Positions 1 through 6,610 of a stretch of DNA of 7,522 nt are shown here, one piece after another. Source of the DNA: CAYYHA01 sp964471535 (GTDB lineage Bacteria; Myxococcota; Myxococcia; SLRQ01); assembly GCA_964471535.1 (NCBI GenBank), contig CAYYHA010000213.1:1-7522 (forward strand). Reading direction: 5' to 3'. The notes beneath the pieces are model-generated. The model did no database searches. It was not told where the DNA came from and worked only from the letters and a program-made list of their open reading frames with translations. How positions within the stretch are numbered: position 1 is the stretch's first letter; every line of letters starts with the position of its first letter. Made by a program: the position numbers and the translations under genes.

Positions 1-4
1 CCCT

Positions 5-105
5 TGGGGTGCTTCCGGGGTCCCGCGCCTGGGGTGCTTCCGGGGTCCCGCGCCTGGGGTGCTTCCGGGGTCCCGCCGCCGGAACGCTTTCGCGGTCCCG
101 CCCCC
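5..105. repeat. Degenerate 25-bp GC-rich tandem repeat
   Basis: Two units of TGGGGTGCTTCCGGGG plus TCCCGCGCC stand head to tail at 5-29 and 30-54. A nearly identical third unit starts at 55, and a diverged fourth (81-105) runs directly into the first long repeat core. The array probably continues beyond the left window edge, because bases 1-4 look like the tail of another unit. The same 25-bp spacing appears just before the second core, where GTTCGCGGTCCC at 279 matches TTTCGGGGTCCC at 304. No unique spacers separate the units, so it is not a CRISPR. A coding role is unlikely, because 25 is not a multiple of three and the region has no convincing gene. Function is unknown; the repeated GGTCCC could compete for pairing with the GGGACC of the adjacent core. 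Confidence 0.85.
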
Positions 106-160
106 GGGGTGGGACCTCTAGCACACGGGGGGTGACACCAGGGCCTCCCGGGAAAGGGCA
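85..160. repeat. Long direct repeat core, copy 1
   Basis: This 76-nt segment recurs at 301-377 with two substitutions and one single-base gap. The last 55 nt (106-160) are identical to 323-377. It opens with an imperfect inverted repeat (94-105 against 106-116), in which GGTCCC pairs with GGGACC. Inside are the small dyads GGTGACACC (131-139) and TCCCGGGA (146-153). Similarity stops abruptly after GGGCA at 160, so the right edge is well defined. No open frame within it resembles a protein. It could be a dispersed intergenic repeat of the REP/BIME kind, a structured RNA or a protein-binding site; the sequence does not decide. Confidence 0.85.
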
Positions 161-258
161 TCCTCCCCGCCTTCACACCCCACGCGGTGGGCGCGAGCGA
201 CCTCGTGCGGGAGGAGCCGGCGGCCGGGGCGGCAGCCGCGCTTCGCACCGGTCGGTCA

Positions 259-273
259 AGCGCGGTCCGCGCT
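259..273. repeat. 15-nt near-palindrome (7-bp arms, 1-nt centre)
   Basis: AGCGCGG and CCGCGCT flank a single T. As RNA it would form a 5-bp stem with a 5-nt loop. It sits between the two long repeat copies, in a stretch that also holds a 5-bp hairpin (CCCAC/GTGGG, 179-191). Short dyads are expected by chance in DNA this rich in G and C, so significance is weak. Confidence 0.4.
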
Positions 274-300
274 GCTGCGTTCGCGGTCCCTCCCCTGGGC

Positions 301-377
301 CGCTTTCGGGGTCCCACCCCCGGGGGTGGGACCTCTAGCACACGGGGGGTGACACCAGGGCCTCCCGGGAAAGGGCA
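301..377. repeat. Long direct repeat core, copy 2
   Basis: This is the second copy of the core at 85-160, with the same left-to-right orientation and about 217 nt further on. It differs by G to C/A exchanges in the left arm and by one extra G in the central G-run. Like copy 1 it is preceded by a diverged 25-bp unit (about 276-300), so tandem unit and core seem to have been duplicated together. The flanks to the right of the two copies are unrelated. The near identity of the 55-nt right part, against the decay of the left part, suggests either recent duplication or selection on the core. Confidence 0.85.
310..333. repeat. Perfect 24-nt palindrome in repeat copy 2
   Basis: The left half GGTCCCACCCCC is the exact reverse complement of the right half GGGGGTGGGACC, with no spacer. 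In a transcript it could fold into a strong stem after opening a few central G-C pairs; in DNA it could be a symmetric binding site or extrude as a cruciform. No run of T follows on either strand, so a standard intrinsic terminator is not supported. The matching position in copy 1 (94-116) keeps most of the pairing. Confidence 0.8.
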
Positions 378-751
378 CCGGCCGCGCCCCGCACGACCGG
401 ACGGCCCCGTGCGACCGGACGGTCCCGAGCGGCCGCGACGCGGCCAAGAGGGGCGCGAGGGACACGATCCGGTCCAGCGCCGGATCCGCCCGGACACGGA
501 GGCAGGCTCGTCCCGACGCGATCCTGCGCCAGCGCACGCGCGGGGGCAGCCCTTGTGACCCTGGCCGACGCGCGTCATTCCGGGCCTTCGCCAGAGAACG
601 CACGGGGGCGGGCTCAGCGCGGGCGCGGGTGGCCCCTCCCGACGTGGTCAGGCGCGCACTCGCCAAGCGCGCCCCCAGCGCGGACGCAGGTGGCACCGGG
701 ACGGCCGCCCTCCGCAGCCGCGCCACCCTCGGCGCGGCGTTCGGGCGGCGT
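378..751. other. Non-coding stretch downstream of the exonuclease gene
   Basis: No credible gene is visible here. Open frames exist on both strands, but their products are Arg/Ala/Pro/Gly-rich without any recognisable domain, typical of shadows in GC-rich DNA. Minor structure includes an 11-base direct repeat CGACCGGACGG at 394 and 412 (18-nt period) and a small inverted repeat GATCCGG/CCGGATC (466-472, 480-486; 7-nt loop). No tRNA, riboswitch or other RNA gene was recognised. The region is the 3' flank of the minus-strand gene cluster. Confidence 0.6.
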
Positions 752-1609
752 TCATGCGCCGCGCAGGCGCGCCTCGAGGGCCGGCCACGCTTCGGTGGGA
801 CCGCGGTAGCGCAGGTCTTCGAGACGCACCCCGAGGTCCACGTCGGTCACCAGCGTCGCGAGACGACGATAGAGCCGGGCCTCCTCGCGCCGCGCCTCGA
901 GCACCGCAGCGAGGCGCTTGGCGCCGCGCACCTTCACCTGCCACGCCGCAGGATCGGCGGGGATGGCCTCGAGGTGCCGGTAGCACCGGAGCACGGCCGC
1001 CGCCGATCGCGCGCCCCAGCCCGGGAGGCCGGGAATCCCATCGGCGGGATCCCCCACGAGAGCCAGCCAGTCGGGGATGCTCTCCGGGTACACCCCGTAC
1101 TTCTCGAGCACCGCCGCCTCGTCGTAGACGCGGCCGCGCCGGCGGTCCACGAGCACCACGCGCCCGTCCTCGACGCACTGGGCGAGATCCTTGTCCGGGG
1201 TCATCAGCCGCACCTGCCCGACCTCGTCCTTCCAGCGGGCGGCCGCGGTGGCGAGGGCGTCGTCGGCCTCGTAGCGCCCCATACGCCAGACGGTGATCCC
1301 CAGCGCAGCCACGGCCTCCTCGACCAGGTCGAACTGCGCCCGCAGGTCCGGGTCGATGCCCTCGCCCGTCTTGTAGCCGTCGAAGAGATCGTTGCGAAAG
1401 GACTCGATGGGGTTGTCGAAGGCCACCGCAATGTGCGTGACCCCTTCCGTCTCATCTTTCAGAAGCGCCTTCAGCGTGGCCACGACCCCGAGCGTGGCCT
1501 TCACCGGCCTGCCGTCGGCGGCGCGGCGCTCGGGCCGCTTCGAATAGTGGGCGCGAAAGAGCTCATAGGTCCCATCGACCAGGTGCAGGTGTTCCGGCCT
1601 CTTCCGCAT
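752..1609 (-). CDS. Stand-alone 5'-3' exonuclease / flap endonuclease (PolA N-terminal family)
   Basis: The 285-residue protein corresponds to the 5' nuclease domain of DNA polymerase I without the polymerase. Such enzymes cut 5' flaps and degrade RNA or DNA 5' ends in Okazaki-fragment processing and repair, using two metal ions in the cytoplasm. The acidic ligand set is visible in order: D12 in LVDGTYELFRAHY, D65 in AFDNP, E114/D116/D117 in EADD, D139/D141 in TPDKD, and D187/D190 in GDPADGIPG. Basic residues R72 and K80 lie in the FRNDLFDGYK segment. A helix-3-turn-helix DNA-binding region follows (about 191-225). All expected catalytic acids are kept, unlike E. coli ExoIX (Xni), which lacks part of the set. 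The start ATG is 28 nt after gatB; the upstream sequence has no good Shine-Dalgarno, so expression may depend on read-through from gatB. A paralogue of full-length PolA is likely elsewhere in the genome (inference). Confidence 0.9.
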   Translation of the reverse strand: MRKRPEHLHLVDGTYELFRAHYSKRPERRAADGRPVKATLGVVATLKALLKDETEGVTHIAVAFDNPIESFRNDLFDGYKTGEGIDPDLRAQFDLVEEAVAALGITVWRMGRYEADDALATAAARWKDEVGQVRLMTPDKDLAQCVEDGRVVLVDRRRGRVYDEAAVLEKYGVYPESIPDWLALVGDPADGIPGLPGWGARSAAAVLRCYRHLEAIPADPAAWQVKVRGAKRLAAVLEARREEARLYRRLATLVTDVDLGVRLEDLRYRGPTEAWPALEARLRGA

Positions 1610-1637
1610 CGTGCCGCCGTGCGCGCGCCGCCGCGTG

Positions 1638-3092
1638 CTATGCGTCCTCTTCGAGGCGGCCGAGGAGCAGCTCGCGCACCACCTTCGGGTTCGCCTTCCC
1701 CCCGGTCGCCTTCATCACCTGCCCCATGAAGAAACCGATGAGGTTCTTCTTCCCCGACCGGTAGCGCTGGACCTCCTCGGGGTGCGCCTGCAGGACCTCT
1801 TCGACCACCGACTCGAGCGCGCCCGTCTCGCTGACCTGCTTCAAGCCCTTCGCGTCGATGATCGCATCCACCTCGCCGCCCTGCTCCGCGAGCTCCGCGA
1901 AGATGGTCTTCGCCGCAGAGGCGGAGATCGTCCCATCGTCGATGCGCGAGAGGAGCCGAGCGAGGTCCTCGGGGCGGACCTTCACGGCGCCCAAGTCGCC
2001 TCCGCGCTCCCCCAGCTCGCGCAGCAGCTCGCTCTTCACCCAGTTGGCCACCGTCTTGGGGGGACCGTCGTAGGCCGCCACCGCCGTCTCGAAGAAGCGG
2101 GCCACCTCGCGCTCCCCAGCGATGAGACGCGCGCTCCCATCGTCCAGACCGTAGTCCCGCACGAAGCGCTCGGCGCGGGCCAGAGGCAGCTCGGGCAGCT
2201 CCGCGCGCACCTTGGCCACCCACTCGGGATCGATCCGAAGCGGAGGCAGGTCGGGGTCCGGGAAGTACCGGTAGTCGTGCGCCTCCTCCTTCCCGCGCAT
2301 GCTGCGGGTCTCGTCGCGGCTGGCGTCGTAGAGGCGGGTCTCCTGCTCCACCTCCCCGCCCGCCGCGAGGATCGCGGCCTGGCGCCGGATCTCATAGTCG
2401 ATGGCCCGCTGCACGAAGCGGAAGGAGTTGACGTTCTTGATCTCGGTACGCGTCCCCAGCGCCGTGTCGCCCCGGGGACGCAGCGAGACGTTGGCGTCGC
2501 AGCGCAGCGATCCCTCCTCCATGTTGCCATCGCAGATCTCGAGGGTGCGCAGGATGCTGCGTAGGCTCTTCAGGTAGGCGGCGGCCTCCTCGGCGGAGCG
2601 CAGTTCGGGGGCGGAGACGATCTCCAGGAGCGGCACACCCGCCCGATTGAGATCGACCAACGAGACCTTGCGGCCCCGGGCGTGGATGCTCTTCCCTGCA
2701 TCCTCCTCGAGGTGGATGCGCACGAGGCGTGCGCTCTTTCGCGTGCCGTCGTCGAGCACGAAGGGCACCTCGCCCCCCTCGCAGACGGGCAGCTCGTACT
2801 GGCTGATCTGATAGCCCTTGGGCAGGTCGGGGTAGAAGTAGTTCTTGCGGGCGAAGACGCTCTCCTCGCGCACCCTCGCCCCCAGCGCCGCGCCGAGCCG
2901 GATGGCGTACTCCACTGCGCGCCGGTTGAGCACAGGGAGCACGCCGGGATGGCCGAGGCACACCGGACAGGTGTGCTCGTTGGGCTCGGCCCCGAAGGCG
3001 GCGCTGCACCCACAGAAGATCTTGGACGCCGTGGACAGCTGCGCGTGCACCTCGAGGCCGATTACCGGCTCCCACCGATCGAGGCCGCTCAT
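1638..3092 (-). CDS. gatB: Aspartyl/glutamyl-tRNA(Asn/Gln) amidotransferase subunit B
   Basis: GatB binds misacylated Glu-tRNA(Gln) or Asp-tRNA(Asn), activates the side chain with ATP and receives ammonia from GatA. The 484-residue length fits the family. The N-terminal catalytic cradle starts with WEPVIGLEVHAQL, followed by the four zinc-type cysteines C27, C29, C42 and C45 (CGC and CPVC). The family signature YFYPDLPKGYQISQYE lies at about 85-100. The C-terminal helical YqeY-like tail that contacts the tRNA elbow is present and ends in a conserved-looking LIGFFMGQVMKATGGKANP segment. The ATG overlaps the gatA stop by 4 nt (ATGA), with a strong GGAGG seven bases upstream. The reading frame stays open far upstream across gatA, but only this start gives a normal GatB N-terminus. 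Identification is secure; whether the enzyme serves Gln, Asn or both cannot be read here. Confidence 0.97.
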   Translation of the reverse strand: MSGLDRWEPVIGLEVHAQLSTASKIFCGCSAAFGAEPNEHTCPVCLGHPGVLPVLNRRAVEYAIRLGAALGARVREESVFARKNYFYPDLPKGYQISQYELPVCEGGEVPFVLDDGTRKSARLVRIHLEEDAGKSIHARGRKVSLVDLNRAGVPLLEIVSAPELRSAEEAAAYLKSLRSILRTLEICDGNMEEGSLRCDANVSLRPRGDTALGTRTEIKNVNSFRFVQRAIDYEIRRQAAILAAGGEVEQETRLYDASRDETRSMRGKEEAHDYRYFPDPDLPPLRIDPEWVAKVRAELPELPLARAERFVRDYGLDDGSARLIAGEREVARFFETAVAAYDGPPKTVANWVKSELLRELGERGGDLGAVKVRPEDLARLLSRIDDGTISASAAKTIFAELAEQGGEVDAIIDAKGLKQVSETGALESVVEEVLQAHPEEVQRYRSGKKNLIGFFMGQVMKATGGKANPKVVRELLLGRLEEDA

Positions 3093-4552
3093 GGGAGCCC
3101 CTCCGGCGTGCGCCGATACCACCGGTGGGCGCGCTCGTAGGTGTGCGCGGCGCGCAGCAGCGTCTCCTCGGCGAAGGGGGGTGCGATGAGCTGCAGGCCA
3201 ATGGGCAGCCCCTCGGCATCGAAGCCGCAGGGGAGGCTCAGCGCCGGGACCCCAGCCAGACTCGCCGGCACCGTGAAGACGTCGGCGAGCCAGGCGGAGA
3301 GGGGATCCTCCCGGCGTTCGTCGAGACGCCAGGCGGTGGTCGGCGAAGTGGGCGTCACCAGGAGATCGACGCGCTCGAACGCAGCGTCGAAGTCCTCCTT
3401 CACCCGCCGGCGCACCTTCTGCGCCTTCAGGTAGTAGGCATCGTAGTAGCCCGCGGACAGGACGTAGGTCCCTAGGAGGATGCGGCGGCGCACCTCCTCC
3501 CCGAAGCCCTCGCTGCGCGTGCGGACGTACATCTCGTCCAAGCTCCGCGCCTCGGCGCGATGGCCGAAGCGAACCCCGTCGTAGCGGGCGAGGTTGCTCG
3601 AGGCTTCGGCAGGCGCCACCACGTAGTAGCAGGCGAGAGCCACCTCGGTGTGGGGGAGAGAGACGGATTCCACCACCGCACCCGCCTCCTCGAAGAAGGC
3701 GATGGCCGCCCGCACCTTCTCGAGGACCTCGGGCGCGCTGCCCTCGCGGAAGTACTCCTCGGGCACGCCGATGCGCAGACCCGCGACCCCACCCTCGAGC
3801 CGCTCGTGCCAGGGCACCACCTCGGCATCGACGCTGGTCGCATCGCGGGGGTCGTGGCCGGCGACGACCGAAAGGAGGCGCGCGGCGTCCTCGACGGTTC
3901 GGGTCAGAGGTCCCGGCTGGTCGAGGCTGGAGGCGAACGCGACGACGCCGTAGCGACTCACCCGCCCGTAGGTGGGCTTGAGCCCGACGAGACCGGTGAG
4001 TGCCGCCGGCTGCCGCACGGACCCGCCCGTGTCGGTGCCCATCGACCCAAGGCACATCCCCGCCGCCACCGCCGCCGCACTCCCGCTCGAGCTGCCACCC
4101 GGAGTCCGCGCCGGGTCCCAGGGGTTGCGGGTGGGCCCGTGGATGCCGTGCACGCCCGCAGATCCCATCGCGAACTCGTCCAGGTCCACCTTCCCGAGGA
4201 GCACGGCGCCGGCGGCTCGGAGGCGGGCGGTGACCGTCGCATCGTAGGGGGGGCGGTAGCCCTCGAGGATGCGCGAGCCTGCCGTGGTCTCGACGCCGCG
4301 GGTGCAGAAGACGTCCTTCAGGGCGAGGGGGATGCCCTCGAGGGGCCGGGCCTCGCCGCGGCGGCGCCGCGCGTCGGACTCGCGGGCGGCGGCCCGTGCC
4401 TCGGCCTCGGTGACGGTGACGAAGGCCGAGAGGGATCCGTCCAGCGCCGCGATGCGCTCGAGGCAGGCCTCGGTCAGCGCCTCGGCGCTGAAGGCGCCGG
4501 CGTCGAGCGCCGCGAGGGCCTCGGTGATGCCGCAGGGAAGGGACACCCCCAT
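3089..4552 (-). CDS. gatA: Aspartyl/glutamyl-tRNA(Asn/Gln) amidotransferase subunit A (glutaminase)
   Basis: GatA hydrolyses glutamine and channels ammonia to GatB. The 487-residue protein has the amidase-signature fold with the complete Ser-cisSer-Lys triad. K79 is in GIPLALKDVF, S154 is in the GGSSSGS loop and nucleophile S178 is in GTDTGGSVRQPAA. These positions coincide with those known for Staphylococcus aureus GatA (K79, S154, S178). The downstream LVGLKPTYGRVSRYG motif is also typical. The start is taken at ATG 4552, which shares its A with the gatC stop (TGATG) and has GGGAG seven bases upstream. A longer in-frame start 62 codons upstream lies inside gatC and is rejected. The stop overlaps gatB by 4 nt, consistent with coupled synthesis of the complex subunits. 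Confidence 0.97.
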   Translation of the reverse strand: MGVSLPCGITEALAALDAGAFSAEALTEACLERIAALDGSLSAFVTVTEAEARAAARESDARRRRGEARPLEGIPLALKDVFCTRGVETTAGSRILEGYRPPYDATVTARLRAAGAVLLGKVDLDEFAMGSAGVHGIHGPTRNPWDPARTPGGSSSGSAAAVAAGMCLGSMGTDTGGSVRQPAALTGLVGLKPTYGRVSRYGVVAFASSLDQPGPLTRTVEDAARLLSVVAGHDPRDATSVDAEVVPWHERLEGGVAGLRIGVPEEYFREGSAPEVLEKVRAAIAFFEEAGAVVESVSLPHTEVALACYYVVAPAEASSNLARYDGVRFGHRAEARSLDEMYVRTRSEGFGEEVRRRILLGTYVLSAGYYDAYYLKAQKVRRRVKEDFDAAFERVDLLVTPTSPTTAWRLDERREDPLSAWLADVFTVPASLAGVPALSLPCGFDAEGLPIGLQLIAPPFAEETLLRAAHTYERAHRWYRRTPEGLP

Positions 4553-4845
4553 CACGTCTCTCCCAGCACCCGAGGGACGCTGAATGCGGTGCCTTCGCGC
4601 GCGGGCGCCCCGGCGACGGCGGCCTCGGCCCCCAGTGACCCCTCCACGCGGTCCTCGCGCAGGGGGCAGGCCAGCGCATGGACGTGGGCGAGCGGCAGGA
4701 CGCCCTCGGTGTCCACCGCATCGAGCCGGGCCATCCACTCGAGGATCTGCGCCAGCTCTCCCCGCATGCGCTCTGCCTCCTCGTCGCTCAAGGCAAGCCG
4801 CGCCAAGCGGGCGACGGCGCGCACCTCGTCCAGACTCAAGGCCAT
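4552..4845 (-). CDS. gatC: Aspartyl/glutamyl-tRNA(Asn/Gln) amidotransferase subunit C
   Basis: GatC is the small subunit that wraps around the GatA-GatB interface and stabilises the complex. The 97-residue protein begins MALSLDEVRAVARLARLALS, a standard GatC N-terminal helix, and ends with the typical APAREG...FSVPRVL tail that inserts at the GatA surface. I chose ATG at 4845 instead of an upstream in-frame start at 4881 because it gives the family's normal N-terminus and has AGGA eight bases upstream. It precedes gatA with a 1-nt overlap, giving the common gatCAB order. A 71-nt gap separates it from the upstream ATPase gene; no convincing promoter is seen there. Confidence 0.93.
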   Translation of the reverse strand: MALSLDEVRAVARLARLALSDEEAERMRGELAQILEWMARLDAVDTEGVLPLAHVHALACPLREDRVEGSLGAEAAVAGAPAREGTAFSVPRVLGET

Positions 4846-4851
4846 CGCCGG

Positions 4852-4857
4852 CTTCCT
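4852..4857 (-). promoter_or_regulatory. Shine-Dalgarno of gatC
   Basis: On the minus strand AGGAAG stands six to eight bases before ATG 4845. It decides between this start and the in-frame start at 4881, which lies upstream of the ribosome site and would add 12 Pro/Arg-rich residues absent from GatC proteins. Confidence 0.6.
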
Positions 4858-4916
4858 ACGACGGGGCGGCAGGGGCGACAAGGGGCCACGCAGGCAGCGG
4901 CGGCGCTCGTGCGGCG

Positions 4917-6209
4917 CTAATGGAGGAGATCGACCTCGGCCGCCGTGCGGGTGGCGTCCTGCGTGGGCACCGGCTCCGATATGAACTCCACCCCGTAGTC
5001 CCAGGTGGCCTCACGCGCGTTCCGCACCACGATGCGCAGGCGGGGGGCGCCTGGCACCTGGTCGAGCACCAGCGCCGCCTCCTGTCCCCGCGAAAGCGGC
5101 ACCGGGCTCTTGATGCGCGCGCCCCCGCTGGAGATGTCGCGGACGGCCACCTCTACCGGGGTGTCCTCGAGCTCGAGGGTGGCGGTCCAGTCCACCGGCC
5201 GGCGCTCGCTCTGCGCCATGTACGCACGCAGGATCTCGAGGGCTTCCTTGCCGGTCTCCGGGGCCGCCCCGCTTCTCTCGCGCGCAGGATGCTTGGCGGC
5301 ACGGGCGGCCCGCAAGGCGGCCACGTCCTCTCGCAGCAGGGCATCCGCAATGGAGCGCAGCGTGACCTCGTTGGGATCGCCCGGCGCAACAAGCAGGTGT
5401 GGGATGCGTCCGCTCACCGAGTCGTGGATGCGGCGGCTCGCCCACAGCCACCCCATCACCGGGGCCTGCACCGACAAGAAGTCGAAGATCATCCGGGAGA
5501 GGGCGTGGTACACGCGACCGTCCTTCTGCTCGAAGGTCTGGTTGCCCACGAGGCGGAAGCCAGCGCCCGAGAGCGCCGCGCGCATGCGCGCCGCCAGCGC
5601 GGGATCGGCCGCCTCGGTGGCCCGCAGCCGCCCCTCGACGCGATCCACCTCGGAGCCGCCGAGCTGCGCCCGCTCGCCGGCGAGGCGGTCGAGGAGCCGG
5701 TACACCGCCGCCTTCGTGAAGGCGTAGGCGTTCTGCACGCTGGTGAGCTGCGGCGTCATCACCACCAGGCGCAGATCCGCCTCGTTGTAGAGATCGACGA
5801 CGTCGAAGGAGGTGCCTGCACCCACGTCGAGTACGACCACATCGGCATCGAGCGACCGGATGTGGCGCAGGAGGCGTTGCTTCCGGCCCCACCCGGGATT
5901 GGCCACGCCGGGGACGGCGCCCGCCCCGGGGATGAGATCGAGGCCGGGCACGGCGGTATGGATGCGCACCTCCTCGAGGCTCTCCTGCGCCCGCGAGAGG
6001 AAGCCGGCAAGGCAGCGGGCCGGCCGGGTGATGCCAAAGAGGGTGTGGAGGTTCGCGGCGCCGAGATCGGCATCGAGGAGCACCACCCGGCGCCCCGCCT
6101 GCGCCATGGCGATCGCCAGGTTGCTCGCCACGACGCTCTTGCCCACGCCGCCCTTGCCGCCGCCCACCGCGACGATGCGATCGGGTGTGCGCTGCCCCCT
6201 TCGCCTCAC
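4917..6209 (-). CDS. FlhG/MinD-like ATPase with C-terminal PilZ domain
   Basis: The 430-residue protein joins a MinD/ParA-type ATPase to a PilZ domain. The deviant Walker A is GGGKGGVGKS, with signature lysine K19 and P-loop K24. The switch I-type segment LLDADLGAANLHTLFG follows (D46, D48), and Walker B lies in VVVLDVGAGTSFDVVDL (about 124-140). A linker after about 300 leads to a PilZ domain (about 336-412) marked by D358, S360 and G363 of DISSGG and by the closing YGVEFI. FlhG/MinD proteins control flagellum number and position as membrane-cycling dimers; PilZ domains often bind c-di-GMP. The FlhF-activating DQAxxLR motif expected at the N-terminus of true FlhG is absent, since only 15 residues precede the P-loop. 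The first Arg of the PilZ RxxxR motif is also not found. GTG start overlaps fliS by 4 nt. A flagellar role is inferred from context; the exact orthology is uncertain. Confidence 0.88.
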   Translation of the reverse strand: MRRRGQRTPDRIVAVGGGKGGVGKSVVASNLAIAMAQAGRRVVLLDADLGAANLHTLFGITRPARCLAGFLSRAQESLEEVRIHTAVPGLDLIPGAGAVPGVANPGWGRKQRLLRHIRSLDADVVVLDVGAGTSFDVVDLYNEADLRLVVMTPQLTSVQNAYAFTKAAVYRLLDRLAGERAQLGGSEVDRVEGRLRATEAADPALAARMRAALSGAGFRLVGNQTFEQKDGRVYHALSRMIFDFLSVQAPVMGWLWASRRIHDSVSGRIPHLLVAPGDPNEVTLRSIADALLREDVAALRAARAAKHPARERSGAAPETGKEALEILRAYMAQSERRPVDWTATLELEDTPVEVAVRDISSGGARIKSPVPLSRGQEAALVLDQVPGAPRLRIVVRNAREATWDYGVEFISEPVPTQDATRTAAEVDLLH

Positions 6210-6610
6210 CGCACCGGGCCCGTGCCACTCGGCCGCGCTGCGGCCGCCTCACCCGTCGCCTCGCGAAACGCCTCGACCACCGGCTCGAAGACCCGCGCTG
6301 CTTCTGCCAGCGCGTCCGCGTCACCCTCGAGCGCCGCGACGGTCACCTTCTCCTGCACGAAGTCGTACACGCCCTTCAGCGTCTCCCCCAGCGCACCCGC
6401 CGCCTCGACGTCGAGGGTGCGATTGAGCTCGCAGACGATCTCCGCCGCCTTCGTGAGCGCGATGCGGGGCGCGAGGCTCTCCTCGCCGGCGGCAAAGGCC
6501 TCCTGAGCCGACTTCATGTGCGCCAGGGCCCGTTCGAAGAGGAGCATCATCAGGCGCTCGGGCGAGGCCGTCTCCGCCTGCACCGTCTTGTACCGTCCCA
6601 CCGTGCTCAT
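6206..6610 (-). CDS. fliS: Flagellar export chaperone FliS
   Basis: FliS binds the C-terminal helix of flagellin in the cytoplasm, prevents premature polymerisation and delivers it to the FlhA export gate. The 134-residue length and all-helical composition fit. The N-terminal segment (about 12-32) contains the family pattern around TASPERLMMLLFERAL, and a later segment (about 55-70) resembles the conserved IVCELNRTLD helix. The C-terminus is Ala/Pro-rich and probably disordered. ATG at 6610 overlaps the stop of the preceding small gene by 4 nt and has a strong GGAGG six bases upstream. Its stop overlaps the ATPase start (GTGA). Flagellin itself is not in this window. Confidence 0.9.
   Translation of the reverse strand: MSTVGRYKTVQAETASPERLMMLLFERALAHMKSAQEAFAAGEESLAPRIALTKAAEIVCELNRTLDVEAAGALGETLKGVYDFVQEKVTVAALEGDADALAEAARVFEPVVEAFREATGEAAAARPSGTGPVR

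Noticed and set aside
5..79. Possible CRISPR array from regularly spaced repeats
   Set aside because: The units are directly contiguous with no unique spacers, and no cas genes are nearby.
94..170. Riboswitch (cobalamin or c-di-GMP type) in the repeated core
   Set aside because: Fragments such as GGGAAAGGGC look faintly similar, but the ordered conserved boxes of these classes are missing and no plus-strand gene follows.
256..726. Open frame of 156 codons on the minus strand in the gene-poor left region
   Set aside because: The product is Arg/Ala/Pro-rich with no domain or plausible secondary structure, and it runs across the repeat element; it looks like an open frame due to GC bias.
732..764. 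Inverted repeat GCGCGGCG/CGCCGCGC around the exonuclease stop codon as a terminator
   Set aside because: The 17-nt loop, overlap with coding sequence and absence of a T-run make it indistinguishable from chance dyads in GC-rich DNA.
1638..4721. Very long minus-strand frame that would fuse about 540 residues to the N-terminus of GatB
   Set aside because: The extra part is an out-of-frame reading of gatA and gatC; GatB starts properly at 3092 with a strong ribosome site.
4854..4885. Possible promoter before gatC: TTGTCG, 17-nt spacer, TAGGAA on the minus strand
   Set aside because: The -10 match is poor (three of six) and it overlaps the Shine-Dalgarno, leaving no room for a leader.
4584..6506. 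Long plus-strand open frame (640 codons) opposite the ATPase and fliS genes
   Set aside because: It is the antisense shadow of conserved minus-strand genes; its product is low-complexity with no recognisable domain. The same applies to plus-strand frames opposite gatA (3560-4984), gatB (1611-2564) and the exonuclease (629-1729).
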